Positions 1 to 8,491 of a DNA stretch of 64,000 nucleotides are shown piece by piece (position 1 is the first letter of the stretch; every line of letters begins with the position of its first letter). The notes under the pieces were generated by a model that was not told the origin of the DNA, did not search any database, and worked only from the letters and a program-made list of their open reading frames with translations. The DNA comes from Acidimicrobiaceae bacterium (GTDB lineage: Bacteria; Actinomycetota; Acidimicrobiia; Acidimicrobiales; Ilumatobacteraceae), in the NCBI GenBank assembly GCA_020637235.1, contig JACJWG010000019.1:1-64000 (forward strand), written 5' to 3'. A program made the translations under genes and the position numbers.

Positions 1-1831
1 CCAGCGAGTTGAGCGACGCCGCGAGGCGGGCCAGTTCCTCGGCCGCCTTCTCGGTGTCGCTCGCCCCGGAGGCGACGTCGTTCGCGCTGCGGGCCACGCC
101 CTGGATGGCGTCCGCGATCTCGGCGGCACCACGTGCGGCCTCGTCGACGCTGCGGCCGATGTCGACCGACGTGGCCGATTGCTCCTCGACGGCGGCAGCG
201 ATGCGCACCTGACCGTCGGTGATCTGGCTGATCACGTGGGCGATGCCCTCGATCGCGGTGACGGCCTCGCGGGTCTGGGCCTGGATCGCCTCCACCTTGC
301 CCTGGATGTCGCCGGTGGCCTTCGCCGTCGAGTTGGCGAGTTCCTTCACCTCGTTGGCCACGACGGCGAAGCCCTTGCCGAGCTCGCCGGCACGGGCCGC
401 CTCGATGGTGGCGTTGAGGGCCAGGAGGTTGGTCTGCTCGGCGATCGACGAGATCACACCCACCACGCTCGAGATCTCGGCACTCGACACGCCGAGCCGG
501 CTGACGATGTCGCCGGTGTGGGTGGCGGCGGCCAGCGCCTCGTTGGCCACCGCACTCGCCTCGGCGGCACTGCGGCTGATCTCACCGATGCTCTCGCGCA
601 ACTCGCTCACGCCGAGTGCGACGTTGGCGGTGTTGTCGCTCAATCGCGTGCCGGTGGCCGACACCGTGCCGGCCTGCGAGGCCGAGCTCTCGGCGCTCGC
701 CGACATCGTGCGGCTCACCGACGTGAACTCCTCGGCGGCGCTCGCGAGCTGGGTGGCCGTGGTGTTCACCTGGTGGAGGATGCCCGCCATCTTCTCGGCG
801 GTCACGCGCTGCTGCTCCTCCATCTGCTGGCGTGCGGTGACGTCGACCCAGGTGGTCATCGTGCCGATGCGGGTGCCGGCCTGGTCGGCCACCTCGTCGA
901 CGCTGAGGTCGATGTAGGTGTCGCCCACCTTCAGCACGGTCTTGTGCGGCAGGTTCGACATCAAGCGGTCGTAGTGCTCGGGCCGGCCCTGGTGGAAGTC
1001 GTGCATGCTGGCGCCGATCACCTGCTCCGGCGACACGCCGAGCGAGCCGCGGAGCCGATCCGCGAGTGCGAGGAACGCCGGGTTGGCGTAGCGGATCACG
1101 TCGCCGGTGTCGGCGAACAACATGCCGGCGTCGGAGTTGCGAACCATCGAGTTCGCCCGGTCCGCCTCGGCCTGGACCTCCAGGAAGCGGACGAGCATCT
1201 TGAGGAACCGCCGGCCGACCAGGACGAACGTCAGGACCGCCAGTGCGAACACCACGATCAGCGCCTTGCTCGCCGTGCTGTCGGTCGACCGCACGTCGGC
1301 GCGACCGGCCGCGCTGCGCTCGCTGAAGAGGTCCTTCAACGAGTCGAGGGTGCCGGCGAGCGCCGCGAAGTCGCCCATCAGCTCCTCGTGGATCGCAGCG
1401 GCGTCGTCGGCGCCGTCGAGCGTCGCTTCGACGGACCGGCGACCGGTGTCGACGTACTCGGTGGCGTCGGCCATCGCTGCGTCGAGTGCTGTCTGATGAC
1501 TGCTCGGGAGCTCGAACTCGGCGGCGCGTTCGAGGTTGCTCAGCAGAGCCGACGCGTTCTCGTCGAGCCGTGCGCGGACCTCGGCATCGTCGTCGACGCT
1601 CTCGGTGTCGGCCGCCCAACGTGCGGCGTCGACGGCACCGAGCACACCTTCGTGATACATGTCGGCGATGAGCGCTTGCGTCGCTGCGTCCTCGGCGAGC
1701 TCGATCTGACGCGAGGCGGTCGACGCCGACCGCACACCCCAGAAGCCGGCGCCGAAGATCGCCGACATGAGGACGAGGAGGAGGGCACCCACCTGCAGCA
1801 GCTTGCCCTTCGTGATCTGATCGTTGTTCAT
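1..1831 (-). CDS. Methyl-accepting chemotaxis protein with PAS domain (3' end outside window)
   Basis: Membrane chemoreceptor feeding the CheA encoded upstream. The visible 610 residues begin MNNDQITKGKLLQVGALLLV. There is a transmembrane helix at about 13-35, an extracytoplasmic four-helix-like sensor of about 150 residues, a second membrane segment (ALIVVFALAVLTFVLVG), a PAS-like region (SDAGMLFADTGDVIRYANPA) and the methyl-accepting signalling domain with the hairpin tip EQTNLLALNATIEAARAGE. The reading frame is still open at base 1, so the C-terminus is missing. The ATG at 1829-1831 overlaps the stop of the preceding receptor (ATGA) and has GGGAG just upstream. It is the third visible gene of a cheA-receptor-receptor operon. 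The family assignment is certain; the ligand cannot be told from sequence. Confidence 0.93.
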   Translation of the reverse strand, partial: MNNDQITKGKLLQVGALLLVLMSAIFGAGFWGVRSASTASRQIELAEDAATQALIADMYHEGVLGAVDAARWAADTESVDDDAEVRARLDENASALLSNLERAAEFELPSSHQTALDAAMADATEYVDTGRRSVEATLDGADDAAAIHEELMGDFAALAGTLDSLKDLFSERSAAGRADVRSTDSTASKALIVVFALAVLTFVLVGRRFLKMLVRFLEVQAEADRANSMVRNSDAGMLFADTGDVIRYANPAFLALADRLRGSLGVSPEQVIGASMHDFHQGRPEHYDRLMSNLPHKTVLKVGDTYIDLSVDEVADQAGTRIGTMTTWVDVTARQQMEEQQRVTAEKMAGILHQVNTTATQLASAAEEFTSVSRTMSASAESSASQAGTVSATGTRLSDNTANVALGVSELRESIGEISRSAAEASAVANEALAAATHTGDIVSRLGVSSAEISSVVGVISSIAEQTNLLALNATIEAARAGELGKGFAVVANEVKELANSTAKATGDIQGKVEAIQAQTREAVTAIEGIAHVISQITDGQVRIAAAVEEQSATSVDIGRSVDEAARGAAEIADAIQGVARSANDVASGASDTEKAAEELARLAASLNSL

Positions 1832-4011
1832 GACGCGCTCCCTGCGGCGACGAGGTCGTCGTTCCTCGACGAGGAGGGCCCGGGCGATCCGGGCTGGGTG
1901 GATGATCCGGACCGGCCGCCCGGGGTGAGCACGAAGCGTGCGACCGCCGACTGCAGGGCAGCGGCGGTGCCGCTCAGTTCCTGTGCCGACGAGCCGGTCT
2001 GGGTGGCCGCGGCCACGTTGCTGCGTGCGGTCGACGCCATCTCCGAGCCGGCGCTGGCGGCCCGCTGGGCGGTGCTCGCGACGTTCTCCGTGGCGACCTT
2101 CACGCTGTCGAGGCTCTGGTTGATCGCACCGACGGATGCGGTGATGTCGCGGATGCCGGCGGCGCTGCGCGACACGCTGCGGCCGATCTCGTCGGCCATC
2201 GCCATCTCCTCCTCCACGGCGGCGGCGACGGTGATCTGACCCTCGCTGATGCCGTCGATCACCGACACCACCTCGGAGATCGCGTTCGCCGCGTCACTGC
2301 TGCCCTGCTGCACGGCCGTGATCGAGTCGCGGATGCGTTCGGTGGCGGCGGTGGTGGCCGTCGCGAGGTTCTTCACCTCGGCGGCCACGACGGCGAAGCT
2401 GCGGCCGGCTTCGCCGGCACGTGCGGCTTCGACGGTGGCATTGAGCGCCAGCAGGTTGGTCTGCTCGGCGATGTCCTCGATCAGCTCGACGATGCCGCCG
2501 ATCTCCTCGGCCGCGGCGGTGAGGCTCACCACCACGTCCTTGGCCACGCCGACCTGGTTCACGGCGTCGGCCGCCCGGCGCTGGGTCTCGTCGGCCACTT
2601 TCGCCACGTCGCGCACTGCGGCGGTCAGCTCGGCCGACGCAGCCGACACGGCCTGCATGTCGGCGTCGAGTTGCTCGGTCGCGAACGTCACCTCGCCGAG
2701 CACGTCCTTCACCGCGCTCACCTCGCCGAGCGTGCGCTCGGTGTCGCCGCGCAGGTCGGTCGCGAGGCTGGCCACCGTGTCGGCGTGGAACACGGCCCGG
2801 GCCGAGTCGGCCTGCAGGCTGCCGCCCACGTCGCCGAGCATCGAGGCGTTGCCCACCACCTGGTCGGTGCGGGCGGTGACGAGGCGGATCGCGTCGCTCA
2901 TCCCGGCGAGTGCCTGGTCGAGGGCGCTGCTCATCTCGCCGATCTCCTCGCGGGTCGTGATGTTCGCCCGCGCGGTCAGATCGCCCTTGGCCGCCGCCAG
3001 CAGCGCTTCGCGGAGCCGCTGGATCGGCGGCACGATGGCCTGGTACACCCCGGCGAACAGCCAGATCGCGAGCAAGATGGCGGCCGCGCTCACGTAGAGC
3101 GTGGTGTTGCGAGCGCTGACGATGCCGTCGATGCGGGTGTCGACGAGGGCTCGCAGATTGCGGGCCGACACGTCGGCAGTGGAGATCGTCGCGTCGTGGA
3201 GGCGGGCATAGCCGCCGGGGTCGTCCTTGGTCTCGTACGCCTCGCGCAGTGCAGCCGCTGCCGCCTCGGCCTCGGCTGCGGCGGTGGGGTCGGCGGTGGC
3301 ACCGACGGTCTTCGCGAAGCCGGCCTCGATCGCGCCGACGGCGTCGCTGATCCGCACCTGGGCGATGGTGAGGTCCTCGGCGTGCAGCTCCGGATCGAGG
3401 TGCTCGAGGTCGAGCATCACACCGACGGCGGCGAGCAGCGTCGGCGTCTTCGTCGTCGACGCGTCCATCAGGTAGAACGAGTCGAGGTCGGGATCGAGGG
3501 TGAGGTTCGAGCCGTCGGCGGCCGTCGCCACCATCGCCACGGTGGCGTCCACCACCGGGGTCCAGGCGGCATATGCCGACTCGGTGTCGTCGAACGAGGC
3601 GTCCACCACGGCGTCGATCTGACTCCGCAGTGCGTTCCACGCGTCGGTGGTGGCGATGTCGCCGCCCACCGAGTCGTCGACGGCGGCCACACGCTCGGCG
3701 GCGGCGCGGATCGCCGCGGCGTCGACCGTCTCGCCCCCGACGGCCGCCGATCGGCCGGCGTCGACGGCGACGACCAGGTCGAACGCCGGCTCCACGAAGT
3801 CCATGCCGGTCAGCTCGAGCGAGCTGAAGTCGCGGCTCGCGTTCTGTGCGGTCGCGTAGCGGTACAGCACGAACGCCAAGGGTGCGATCAGCACCGCGAA
3901 GATCACGAGGAACTTCACGGTCATGCGCAGGTTGCTCATCAGTCGCCGGCTGGGCCCCGTGAGCGCGCCGCCGACCGACGTCAGCCGGCTCGTGCGGGAG
4001 GTGGTGGTCAT
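1828..4011 (-). CDS. Methyl-accepting chemotaxis protein with HAMP domain
   Basis: Transmembrane chemoreceptor of 727 residues. In order: a cytoplasmic N-terminus (MTTTSRTSRLTSVGGALTG), a first membrane helix near residues 30-55, an extracytoplasmic sensor of roughly 220 residues with no recognised fold, a second helix (LYVSAAAILLAIWLFAGVY), a HAMP linker (AKGDLTARANITTREEIGEM) and a signalling domain with the tip EQTNLLALNATVEAARAGE. The C-terminal tail is Ser/Gly/Pro-rich. The start ATG at 4009-4011 overlaps the cheA stop by four bases, and the stop overlaps the next receptor start in the same way, so the three proteins are probably translationally coupled. Known role of the family: it controls CheA kinase activity through CheW domains. 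Confidence 0.95.
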   Translation of the reverse strand: MTTTSRTSRLTSVGGALTGPSRRLMSNLRMTVKFLVIFAVLIAPLAFVLYRYATAQNASRDFSSLELTGMDFVEPAFDLVVAVDAGRSAAVGGETVDAAAIRAAAERVAAVDDSVGGDIATTDAWNALRSQIDAVVDASFDDTESAYAAWTPVVDATVAMVATAADGSNLTLDPDLDSFYLMDASTTKTPTLLAAVGVMLDLEHLDPELHAEDLTIAQVRISDAVGAIEAGFAKTVGATADPTAAAEAEAAAAALREAYETKDDPGGYARLHDATISTADVSARNLRALVDTRIDGIVSARNTTLYVSAAAILLAIWLFAGVYQAIVPPIQRLREALLAAAKGDLTARANITTREEIGEMSSALDQALAGMSDAIRLVTARTDQVVGNASMLGDVGGSLQADSARAVFHADTVASLATDLRGDTERTLGEVSAVKDVLGEVTFATEQLDADMQAVSAASAELTAAVRDVAKVADETQRRAADAVNQVGVAKDVVVSLTAAAEEIGGIVELIEDIAEQTNLLALNATVEAARAGEAGRSFAVVAAEVKNLATATTAATERIRDSITAVQQGSSDAANAISEVVSVIDGISEGQITVAAAVEEEMAMADEIGRSVSRSAAGIRDITASVGAINQSLDSVKVATENVASTAQRAASAGSEMASTARSNVAAATQTGSSAQELSGTAAALQSAVARFVLTPGGRSGSSTQPGSPGPSSSRNDDLVAAGSAS

Positions 4012-6602
4012 CGGTGGTTCTCCACGAGTAGGTGACGGCACGAGTGGATGAGTTGCTCGACGTCGACGATCTCGTGCGCTCGTCCGTCGGTGACGGTGAT
4101 GGTGCCGCCGGCTTCGGCGCTGCCGCTCGCGACGTCGAGCACCCGGTCGACCACGAGGCCGATCTCGCCATAGGAGGTGTGGAGCACCGCGGTGACCACC
4201 GGGCGCTCGTGGTTGTCGTACCAACCGCCGATGGTGGTGAGCGGCAGCAGGCCGTCGCGGTACTGCACCACGCGGCTGCCGGCCACCTCCTCCACCCGGT
4301 CGCGGGTGAACTTCTCCAGCCGGGCGACACGGTCGAGCGGCACGGCGTACTTGGCGCCGTCGCCCATCGACACGATCACGTACTGCACGTGGCCGTCGCC
4401 GGCGAACAGGGCGGCTTCGAGCGGGTCGACCGACTCTTCGAGACGGGCGCTGCCCACCCCGGCACGCTCGGCCACGCCGGCGACGTCGACGATCAGCGAG
4501 ACGACGCCGTCGCCGAGGATGGTCGCGCCGGCGAAGACGCCGATGCCCGTGTAGTGGGCCCCGACCGGCTTCACGACGATCTCCTCGGTGCCGTGGATGT
4601 CGTCGACGACGAGCCCGAACTCGCGGCCGTCGGCCTGGAGCACCGCGATCTGCAACCGGCGCCGACCGGGTCGCGGCGGCGGGTGCGGCACGCCGAGTGT
4701 GGTGGCGGCGTCGACGATCGGCAGCAGCCGTCCACGCAGCCGATACACGTCGACGCCGTGCATGTTCTCGATCGAGGTCTCGCAGTCGTCGCCGGTGAGG
4801 CGCACCAGCTCGACGAGCGAGGTCTGCGGGATCGCGTAGCGGTGGTGTCCGATGGTGACGAGCAGTGCCGGGATGATCGCCAGCGTGAGCGGGATCATGA
4901 AGGTGAACGTGCTGCCCTCGCCGAGCACCGTGCTCACGTTCACGCTGCCACCGATGCGCTCGATGTTGGTGCGCACGACGTCCATGCCGACACCACGGCC
5001 GGACACCTCGGTCACCTTCTCCGCGGTCGAGAAGCCGGGGGCGAAGATCAGGTCCAGCACCTCCCGCTCGCTCATGCGGGCGAGCACGTCCTCGGGATGG
5101 ATGCCCTTGTCGAGCGCCTTCTGGCGGATCTTGTGGACGTCGATGCCCCGGCCGTCGTCCCTGATCTGGATGATCACCTGGCCGTTCTCGTGGCTGGCCT
5201 TCAGCGACAGCACGCCCTCGGCGCGCTTGCCGGCGGCGAGACGCTCCTCCGGCGACTCGATGCCGTGGTCGACCGCGTTGCGCACACAGTGGGTGAGCGG
5301 ATCCTTGATCGCTTCGACGACGCTCTTGTCGAGCTCGGTCTCCTCGCCGTCGAGCTCCAGGTGCACCTGGCGTCCGCACGCCATCGACACCTCGCGGACG
5401 AGGCGGGGCAGCTTCGCCCACACGGTGCGGATCGGCCGCATCCGGGTGCGCAGCACCCGCGCCTGCAGCTCGCTCGTCACCAGGTCGATGCGCTGGCTGT
5501 CGGCCAGCAGGGAGCGGTCCTCCACGGTGGAGATCGACCGCACCAGCGAGTTGCGGGCGAGCACCAGCTCGCCGACGAGGTTCATCAGCTCGTCGAGCAC
5601 GCTCACGTCGAGGCGGATCGTCGAGTCCTCGGCCGACGAGCGGGTCTCGGGTTGGTGGCGCAGCTGCCGCTGGAGCTGCAGCACGGCCTCGACGGTGTGG
5701 GTGTCGACCCACCCGTGCGACACCAGGATCTCGCCGATCAGGCGCTTGTCGCCCTCGGCCTGCGCGGCGAGCGCCAGCCGGAGCTCCTCCTGGCCGATCG
5801 CGCCGGCTGCGATGAGCAGCTCGCCCGTCCGGTCGTCGTCGCCGCGACGGGTGCCGGCACCGCTGCGACGGTCGGGCACCGGTGCTGCCGCGGTGGTCGA
5901 GGTGGTCGAGGTGGTCGGGGCCGATGGTGCGGTCGGTGTCGGGGGCGGTGGGGCGGCAGCTGCGGGAGCGGCCGGGACGGCTGCCGGGGCCACCGCAGCC
6001 GGCGGTGCGGCGGGCGTGGCGGGCGTGGCGGGCGTGGCGGGCGTGGCGGCGGTGGCCACCAGCACGGGTGCCTCGGCGACGGCGAGCTCGATCCCGGCGG
6101 GATCCTCGGCTTCGTCGTCGATCGGGGACTCGATCGGGGACTCGATCGGGGCCTCGATCGGGGACTCGGCGTCGTTCGGGGTGTCGAGGTGCACCGCGGC
6201 CGGCTCGACCGGGGCGACCGTCTCCCCGCGGGTCAGCGCTTCCAGGCGGGCGACGAGGTCGGAGATGTCGTACACGGGCTCCTCGCCCGTCGCCTCGATG
6301 CCGGCGAACAGGGCGCGCAGCGCGTCGGTCGACGCCAGCAGCGCCGACGCACGCTCGCTCGTGAGGCGCAGCTCGCCGTCGCGCACCTTGCCGAGCAGGT
6401 TCTCGGCGACGTGGCCGACCCGTTCGACCAGCGCGAAGCCGAAGAAGCCGGACGTGCCCTTGATCGTGTGCATCGACCGGAAGATCGCGGCGACGCTGTC
6501 GGGGTCCTGGTTCGACTCGAGGGCCACCAGACGGGTGTCGATGGTGTCGAGGTTCTCGTAGCTCTCGACCAGGAACTCCCAGAGGAACTCGTCGTCAGAC
6601 AT
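4008..6602 (-). CDS. cheA: Chemotaxis histidine kinase CheA with MshEN-like linker domain and two CheW domains
   Basis: Hybrid CheA of 864 residues. An Hpt domain occupies about 1-120, with the phospho-accepting His45 in SMHTIKGTSGFF. Residues 130-250 are Ala/Pro/Thr low complexity with ESPI and TPA repeats. Residues 258-281 and 287-311 form two similar 24-residue motifs (RTGELLIAAG...ALAAQ and LIGEILVSHG...VLQLQ) that match the MshEN/GspE-N pattern known to bind cyclic-di-GMP. The dimerisation domain follows (about 325-390), then an HATPase domain with N box NAVDHGIE and G box DDGRGID, then two successive CheW-like domains to the C-terminus. GAGG lies about ten bases before the ATG. First gene of the operon. 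No cheW, cheR, cheB or cheY is visible in the window. The CheA call is firm; the MshEN call is from motif matching only. Confidence 0.95.
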   Translation of the reverse strand: MSDDEFLWEFLVESYENLDTIDTRLVALESNQDPDSVAAIFRSMHTIKGTSGFFGFALVERVGHVAENLLGKVRDGELRLTSERASALLASTDALRALFAGIEATGEEPVYDISDLVARLEALTRGETVAPVEPAAVHLDTPNDAESPIEAPIESPIESPIDDEAEDPAGIELAVAEAPVLVATAATPATPATPATPAAPPAAVAPAAVPAAPAAAAPPPPTPTAPSAPTTSTTSTTAAAPVPDRRSGAGTRRGDDDRTGELLIAAGAIGQEELRLALAAQAEGDKRLIGEILVSHGWVDTHTVEAVLQLQRQLRHQPETRSSAEDSTIRLDVSVLDELMNLVGELVLARNSLVRSISTVEDRSLLADSQRIDLVTSELQARVLRTRMRPIRTVWAKLPRLVREVSMACGRQVHLELDGEETELDKSVVEAIKDPLTHCVRNAVDHGIESPEERLAAGKRAEGVLSLKASHENGQVIIQIRDDGRGIDVHKIRQKALDKGIHPEDVLARMSEREVLDLIFAPGFSTAEKVTEVSGRGVGMDVVRTNIERIGGSVNVSTVLGEGSTFTFMIPLTLAIIPALLVTIGHHRYAIPQTSLVELVRLTGDDCETSIENMHGVDVYRLRGRLLPIVDAATTLGVPHPPPRPGRRRLQIAVLQADGREFGLVVDDIHGTEEIVVKPVGAHYTGIGVFAGATILGDGVVSLIVDVAGVAERAGVGSARLEESVDPLEAALFAGDGHVQYVIVSMGDGAKYAVPLDRVARLEKFTRDRVEEVAGSRVVQYRDGLLPLTTIGGWYDNHERPVVTAVLHTSYGEIGLVVDRVLDVASGSAEAGGTITVTDGRAHEIVDVEQLIHSCRHLLVENHR

Positions 6603-6655
6603 GTCCGACCTCGCTCGTCCAGGTGTTCCGCAGCCGACCGGGGTCTCGGGACGTA

Positions 6656-6723
6656 CGGATCACGCCCGCCGACAGTGCGGAGACGAGCGGGAGCGGCAAC
6701 CAAGTCGGGGGAGACGTGATCCG
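6656..6723. promoter_or_regulatory. Inverted repeat upstream of the chemotaxis operon
   Basis: Perfect 9-bp arms CGGATCACG (6656-6664) and CGTGATCCG (6715-6723) are separated by 50 bp in the gap between mtfA and cheA. It lies 54 bp upstream of the cheA start codon on the transcribed side. It could be a pair of operator half-sites or a looping site. The GATCCG core also recurs upstream of the soluble receptor at 10536, which suggests, weakly, a shared regulator. Confidence 0.35.
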
Positions 6724-6783
6724 GAGCTGATCCCTCGTTGATCGACGCCGGAGCTGCAGGGTGGAGATCGACCGGCGCCCGCG

Positions 6784-7581
6784 TCATCCCCCGCGGGGGA
6801 GTGTCGCCGACGAGCGCCCGGCGGGATCCTGGCGGTAGAAGCTGCGGAGCACGTCGTACAGTTCGGGGTCGCTCTCGCGCAGCGCCGCCGGCCGGGTGAA
6901 GAACGTCTCGGTCGCCACGGCGAAGAACTCGCCGGGGTCGGTGGCGGCGTACCCGCGGAGCACCGACTCGTCGCCGCGGCGCACGGCACGAAACGCCCGG
7001 GTGCACACCTCTACCCACCGCTCGCGGGTCGCGGCGTCGGCGATCGGCGGCGTGCCGTCGATCGTGCCGTCGATCATGTCGAGTTGGTGTGCGAACTCGT
7101 GCATCACGACGTTGTGCCCCCGGTCGGGGTGGCGCGCCTCGAACGCCACCGTGCTCCAGGCGAGCACGACCGGTCCGCGGTGGTGGGCCTGCCCGGCGAG
7201 GGTCTGCGCACCGTCGCTCTGCAGATGGTCGCCCACCCGATGGCTGCCACGCAACACCACCGTGCGTGGGTGCAGGATGATGGAGGTCAACCTCGAGTAG
7301 AGGTCGAGGGTCGGGTCGTCCAGTTCGAGGAGGAGCAGCGACGCCTGTGCGGCGACCAGCACTTTCATCTCATCGGTGATCTCGAAGCCCTGGGCGGCCT
7401 CGAAGCGGAACCGACCGAGGAAGGTGAGCGTCAACTGCTCGAGGTGCTCACGCTCAGTGGTGTCGAGTGTGCCGATCGTCGGCCAGCGATACGTGAGCTT
7501 GGGGCGCCACTCGGCCGGGAACACCCCAGGTGTCGCGGGGCGGGCCGTGTCCGACGCCCGTCGGGATCGGCGGAACCACAT
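6784..7581 (-). CDS. mtfA: MtfA-like zinc metallopeptidase (M90 family)
   Basis: Cytosolic zinc peptidase of 265 residues related to MtfA. In enterobacteria MtfA binds the Mlc repressor and so affects glucose uptake, besides having aminopeptidase activity. The catalytic HExxH is visible as HEFAHQLD near residue 160, preceded by the family-typical PVVLAWSTVAFEARHPDRG segment. The downstream EFFAVATETFF segment carries the expected acidic ligand. Length is close to the E. coli protein. It starts 33 bp after the 2OG oxygenase stop on the same strand, so it is probably the last gene of that unit. No Mlc homologue is in the window, so the partner here is unknown. Confidence 0.88.
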   Translation of the reverse strand: MWFRRSRRASDTARPATPGVFPAEWRPKLTYRWPTIGTLDTTEREHLEQLTLTFLGRFRFEAAQGFEITDEMKVLVAAQASLLLLELDDPTLDLYSRLTSIILHPRTVVLRGSHRVGDHLQSDGAQTLAGQAHHRGPVVLAWSTVAFEARHPDRGHNVVMHEFAHQLDMIDGTIDGTPPIADAATRERWVEVCTRAFRAVRRGDESVLRGYAATDPGEFFAVATETFFTRPAALRESDPELYDVLRSFYRQDPAGRSSATLPRGG

Positions 7582-7614
7582 CGTGCGGCCTCGTCCGCTC
7601 GTGCCGGTCGGCCG

Positions 7615-8472
7615 TCAGCCGGCCGACTTCAGGTCCTGGCTCCGCAGCTCCGCGATGCGTTCGCGGAGATACGAGAAGGCCGTCCGACCCTCGGCCAGCA
7701 CGACGTCGTCGGCGGGGTGCAAGAACAGCGGGAGGCTCAGTCGCGACCGTCGAGCGCCGTCGCCCGTCGGGTTGGTGACCCGGTGGGTGGTGCTCGGGTA
7801 GTAGCCGCCGGTGGCGAGCTGCAACATGTCGCCGGCGTTGATCGCGATGCTGCCGAAGTCGCACGGTACGTCGTGCCAGTTGCCGGCGAGGTCGCGCACC
7901 TGCAGGCCGGGCTCGTTGGCGGCCGGGAGCACGGTGAGGAGGTTGATGTCCTCGTGTGCGGCCGCCCGGACGGCATCGGCGGGCTCGTCGCCGGTGAGCG
8001 GCGGGTACCGCAGCACCCGCAGCAAGGTGCGGGTGGAGCCGTTCATCATGTCGGGCAGCGGCATCGACAGGCGGTCTCGAACCGCGTCCGGGGTGTGATC
8101 GTGGACCCAGCCGAGCAGCGTGGTCGCGATCGCCTTCGCCGTCTCGGCGTAGCGCAGGGCGGCGTCGCTCACCTCGCTCGGGTAGAGGCCCCAGGGGTAC
8201 ACGTGGAAGAACTCCTTGATGTCCTTCACGGTGTTGCCCTTGGCGGTCTCGCTGACGTCCGGGCCGAAGTATCCGTCCTGGTCGCCGTCGCGGTACCGGT
8301 AGGCGTACTTGGCGTCGCTGTCGAAGAACGCGAGCCACTCGTCGTAGATCTGTTCCACCAGCTCGTGGGGGAGCGGGTGGTTCACGAGCACGGCGAAGCC
8401 GGTGTGCCGCAACGAGCGGGTGAAGGCCTCGGGCGCGTCGGGAGCCCGGAAATCGACGACCTCGACGTTCAT
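7615..8472 (-). CDS. 2-oxoglutarate/Fe(II) oxygenase, isopenicillin N synthase-like
   Basis: Non-haem iron oxygenase of 285 residues. The HxD...H facial triad is visible as His173, Asp175 (AAHEDINLLT) and His230 (STTHRV), and Arg244-x-Ser246 (RSRLS) matches the co-substrate carboxylate-binding pair. The N-terminal segment TGFAVLVNHPL is typical of the IPNS/plant dioxygenase (DIOX_N) group. The substrate cannot be read from sequence. It begins 19 bp after the ACC deaminase stop, in the same direction, but has its own candidate -10 in that gap. Plant ACC oxidase and bacterial ethylene-forming enzyme belong to the same superfamily, so a link to ACC metabolism is possible but unproven. Confidence 0.85.
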   Translation of the reverse strand: MNVEVVDFRAPDAPEAFTRSLRHTGFAVLVNHPLPHELVEQIYDEWLAFFDSDAKYAYRYRDGDQDGYFGPDVSETAKGNTVKDIKEFFHVYPWGLYPSEVSDAALRYAETAKAIATTLLGWVHDHTPDAVRDRLSMPLPDMMNGSTRTLLRVLRYPPLTGDEPADAVRAAAHEDINLLTVLPAANEPGLQVRDLAGNWHDVPCDFGSIAINAGDMLQLATGGYYPSTTHRVTNPTGDGARRSRLSLPLFLHPADDVVLAEGRTAFSYLRERIAELRSQDLKSAG

Positions 8473-8478
8473 GGACCC

Positions 8479-8484
8479 ACGCTA
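8479..8484 (-). promoter_or_regulatory. Candidate leaderless promoter (-10) of the 2OG oxygenase
   Basis: TAGCGT on the minus strand lies exactly six bases before the ATG at 8472, the spacing seen between a -10 box and the first base of leaderless mRNAs in actinobacteria. It sits within the 19-bp gap after acdS and would allow separate expression of the oxygenase. Confidence 0.4.
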
Positions 8485-8491
8485 CCGGCGG

